A stretch of 13,763 nucleotides of DNA from positions 1 to 13,763 of the forward strand of contig JBAYNT010000011.1 in the NCBI GenBank assembly GCA_041678645.1, in the 5' to 3' direction. The notes beneath the pieces are model-generated. The model ran no database searches and was not told the origin of the DNA. It was given only the letters and a program-made list of their open reading frames with translations. The position numbers and the translations under genes were made by a program. Shown here piece after piece: positions 13,208-13,763 of the stretch (positions are counted from its first letter, which is position 1; each line of letters begins with the position of its first letter). This stretch comes from WOZL01 sp041678645. GTDB taxonomy: Bacteria > Patescibacteriota > Dojkabacteria > SC72.

Positions 13208-13294
13208 ATGTCTAAGTGCAAAGCAGTTCTTGACTCTAAAAAGATTAAAGAACTAAAAGTAAAAAGCAAAGAAGAAACAAAGAGTAAGAAATAG
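13208..13294 (+). CDS. possible 28-residue lysine-rich peptide
   Basis: The frame encodes MSKCKAVLDSKKIKEL followed by a Lys/Glu/Ser-rich tail and a TAG stop. About two fifths of the residues are lysine and there is one cysteine (Cys4). It begins about 27 nt after the start site predicted from the perfect promoter at 13146-13174. Its ATG sits in the loop of a 6-bp hairpin (CTTAGA 13195-13200 / TCTAAG 13211-13216). There is no Shine-Dalgarno. Doubt is real: the A-rich plus strand here is the complement of a T-rich tract that could belong to the S9 terminator, and such tracts give lysine codons by chance. The transcript may instead be a noncoding RNA. Confidence 0.35.
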   Translation: MSKCKAVLDSKKIKELKVKSKEETKSKK

Positions 13295-13302
13295 CTTTCT
13301 TA
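13285..13302 (-). terminator. weak hairpin, possible rpsI terminator
   Basis: TAAGAAA (13285-13291) and TTTCTTA (13296-13302) form a 7-bp AT-rich stem with a 4-nt loop, about 40 nt past the S9 stop. On the minus strand it is followed by CTCTTTGTTTCTTC and more T-rich sequence. It might also end the plus-strand transcript from 13181. The stem is weak. Confidence 0.35.
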
Positions 13303-13341
13303 TATTGAAGTTTTGAAATCTCTCTTAATCTATTGGGTTTA

Positions 13342-13740
13342 CTATCTCTTGGAGAACTGATGTGCTTTTCTTGCCTTATGCTTGTTATACTTCTTTCTTT
13401 CAACAGCTCTAGGATCTCTAGTTACAAGCTCCGCGTCCCTTAACACTGGCTTTAAACTTTCATCCATCTCATACAGAGCTCTTGCTAGACCTAACTGAAT
13501 TGCATCTATCTGACCTGTTGTACCACCACCGCTAACATTAGCAGTAAAGTAGTACTTACCACTAAGATTCACCACGTCCAAAGGTTCTATAATATTCTTT
13601 TTTGCTTCAGGAATACCTTTAAAGTACTCGTCGATAGGCATGCCATTGATAGTTGAAGTCTCATCACCCTCATAGATTCTTACTCTACAAGTAGATGTTT
13701 TCCTTCTCCCTATTCCTTCAAAATATTTGTTTTTAGCCAC
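13342..13740 (-). CDS. rpsI: 30S ribosomal protein S9
   Basis: The 132-residue protein is full-length S9. It begins (M)AKNKYFEGIGRRKTSTCRVRI, has the conserved middle VSGGGTTGQIDAIQLGLARAL, then LRDAELVTRDPRAVERKK, and ends in the extended basic tail KARKAHQFSKR that reaches the ribosomal P site and contacts tRNA. The start codon is GTG at 13738-13740; no ATG lies upstream within the 23 nt left before the window edge. S9 usually follows L13 (rplM), which would lie beyond the right edge. No Shine-Dalgarno is visible. A TATAAT on the minus strand at 13756-13751 ends 10 nt before the GTG and could be an internal promoter. Confidence 0.97.
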   Translation of the reverse strand: MAKNKYFEGIGRRKTSTCRVRIYEGDETSTINGMPIDEYFKGIPEAKKNIIEPLDVVNLSGKYYFTANVSGGGTTGQIDAIQLGLARALYEMDESLKPVLRDAELVTRDPRAVERKKYNKHKARKAHQFSKR

Positions 13741-13750
13741 TTATATTCTA

Positions 13751-13756
13751 ATTATA
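13751..13756 (-). promoter_or_regulatory. possible -10 box just before rpsI
   Basis: TATAAT on the minus strand is followed by 10 nt and the GTG start. Its -35 would lie outside the window. It may give a near-leaderless S9 transcript, or be chance in an AT-rich spacer. Confidence 0.3.
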
Positions 13757-13763
13757 ATTTATA

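Noticed and set aside
1..13763. tRNA genes, CRISPR arrays or riboswitches
   Set aside because: I saw no cloverleaf with a TTC loop, no regularly spaced repeats and no recognisable riboswitch core, including no preQ1 aptamer upstream of queA. This was by eye and not exhaustive.

Overview
The window is AT-rich, densely packed bacterial DNA using the standard bacterial code (TGA is a real stop, for example in the 4-bp ATGA overlap at 8999-9002). The organism is most likely a Candidatus Patescibacteria (CPR) member, possibly Dojkabacteria-like. This rests on a short, compact RNase P RNA, a shortened divergent Tgt, an N-terminal FIP..KNNYKPYLL-type motif on the CAP-domain protein, and few Shine-Dalgarno sequences beside -10 boxes very close to start codons. 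The phylum call is an inference; the sequence contains no 16S rRNA.

Layout, left to right. 1-356 is the N-terminal part of a secreted or membrane-anchored CAP (SCP/YkwD) protein on the minus strand. 387-427 is a 13-bp perfect inverted repeat. 538-810 is the nucleoid protein HU, and 1167-2687 is RNase Y; both are minus strand and each has a hairpin terminator. 2899-3522 holds a plus-strand Y1/HUH transposase (RAYT/IS200 type) between two inverted copies of a 20-26 nt repeat. The right copy supplies the last codons and stop of tgt. 3507-5542 is the queuosine pair queA-tgt, overlapping by 4 bp. fmt (5597-6550, plus) diverges from it across a 54-bp spacer whose -10 boxes suggest leaderless or nearly leaderless transcripts.

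6658-7116 is a small BECR-fold (RelE/barnase/EndoU-like) nuclease candidate. 7164-7456 is the RNase P RNA gene rnpB on the minus strand with its own extended -10 promoter, and 7471-8385 is a DUF4349 membrane protein.

The most unusual block is 8451-12707 on the minus strand, four tightly packed or overlapping genes behind a strong promoter (TTGAAA-N17-TATAAT at 12738-12766). In order of transcription they are an RNHCP-type zinc protein, a 724-residue protein with two complete radical SAM-SPASM units joined by a PqqD/RRE-like segment, a fold-type I PLP aminotransferase with an altered C-terminal carboxylate-anchor position, and a YkgJ-type cysteine-cluster protein. This looks like a peptide- or protein-modifying pathway. 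No classical precursor peptide gene is visible inside the operon.

The right edge carries a 71-residue zinc-ribbon protein, a perfect-consensus plus-strand promoter (TTGACA-N17-TATAAT) in front of a 28-codon lysine-rich ORF, and ribosomal protein S9 (GTG start).
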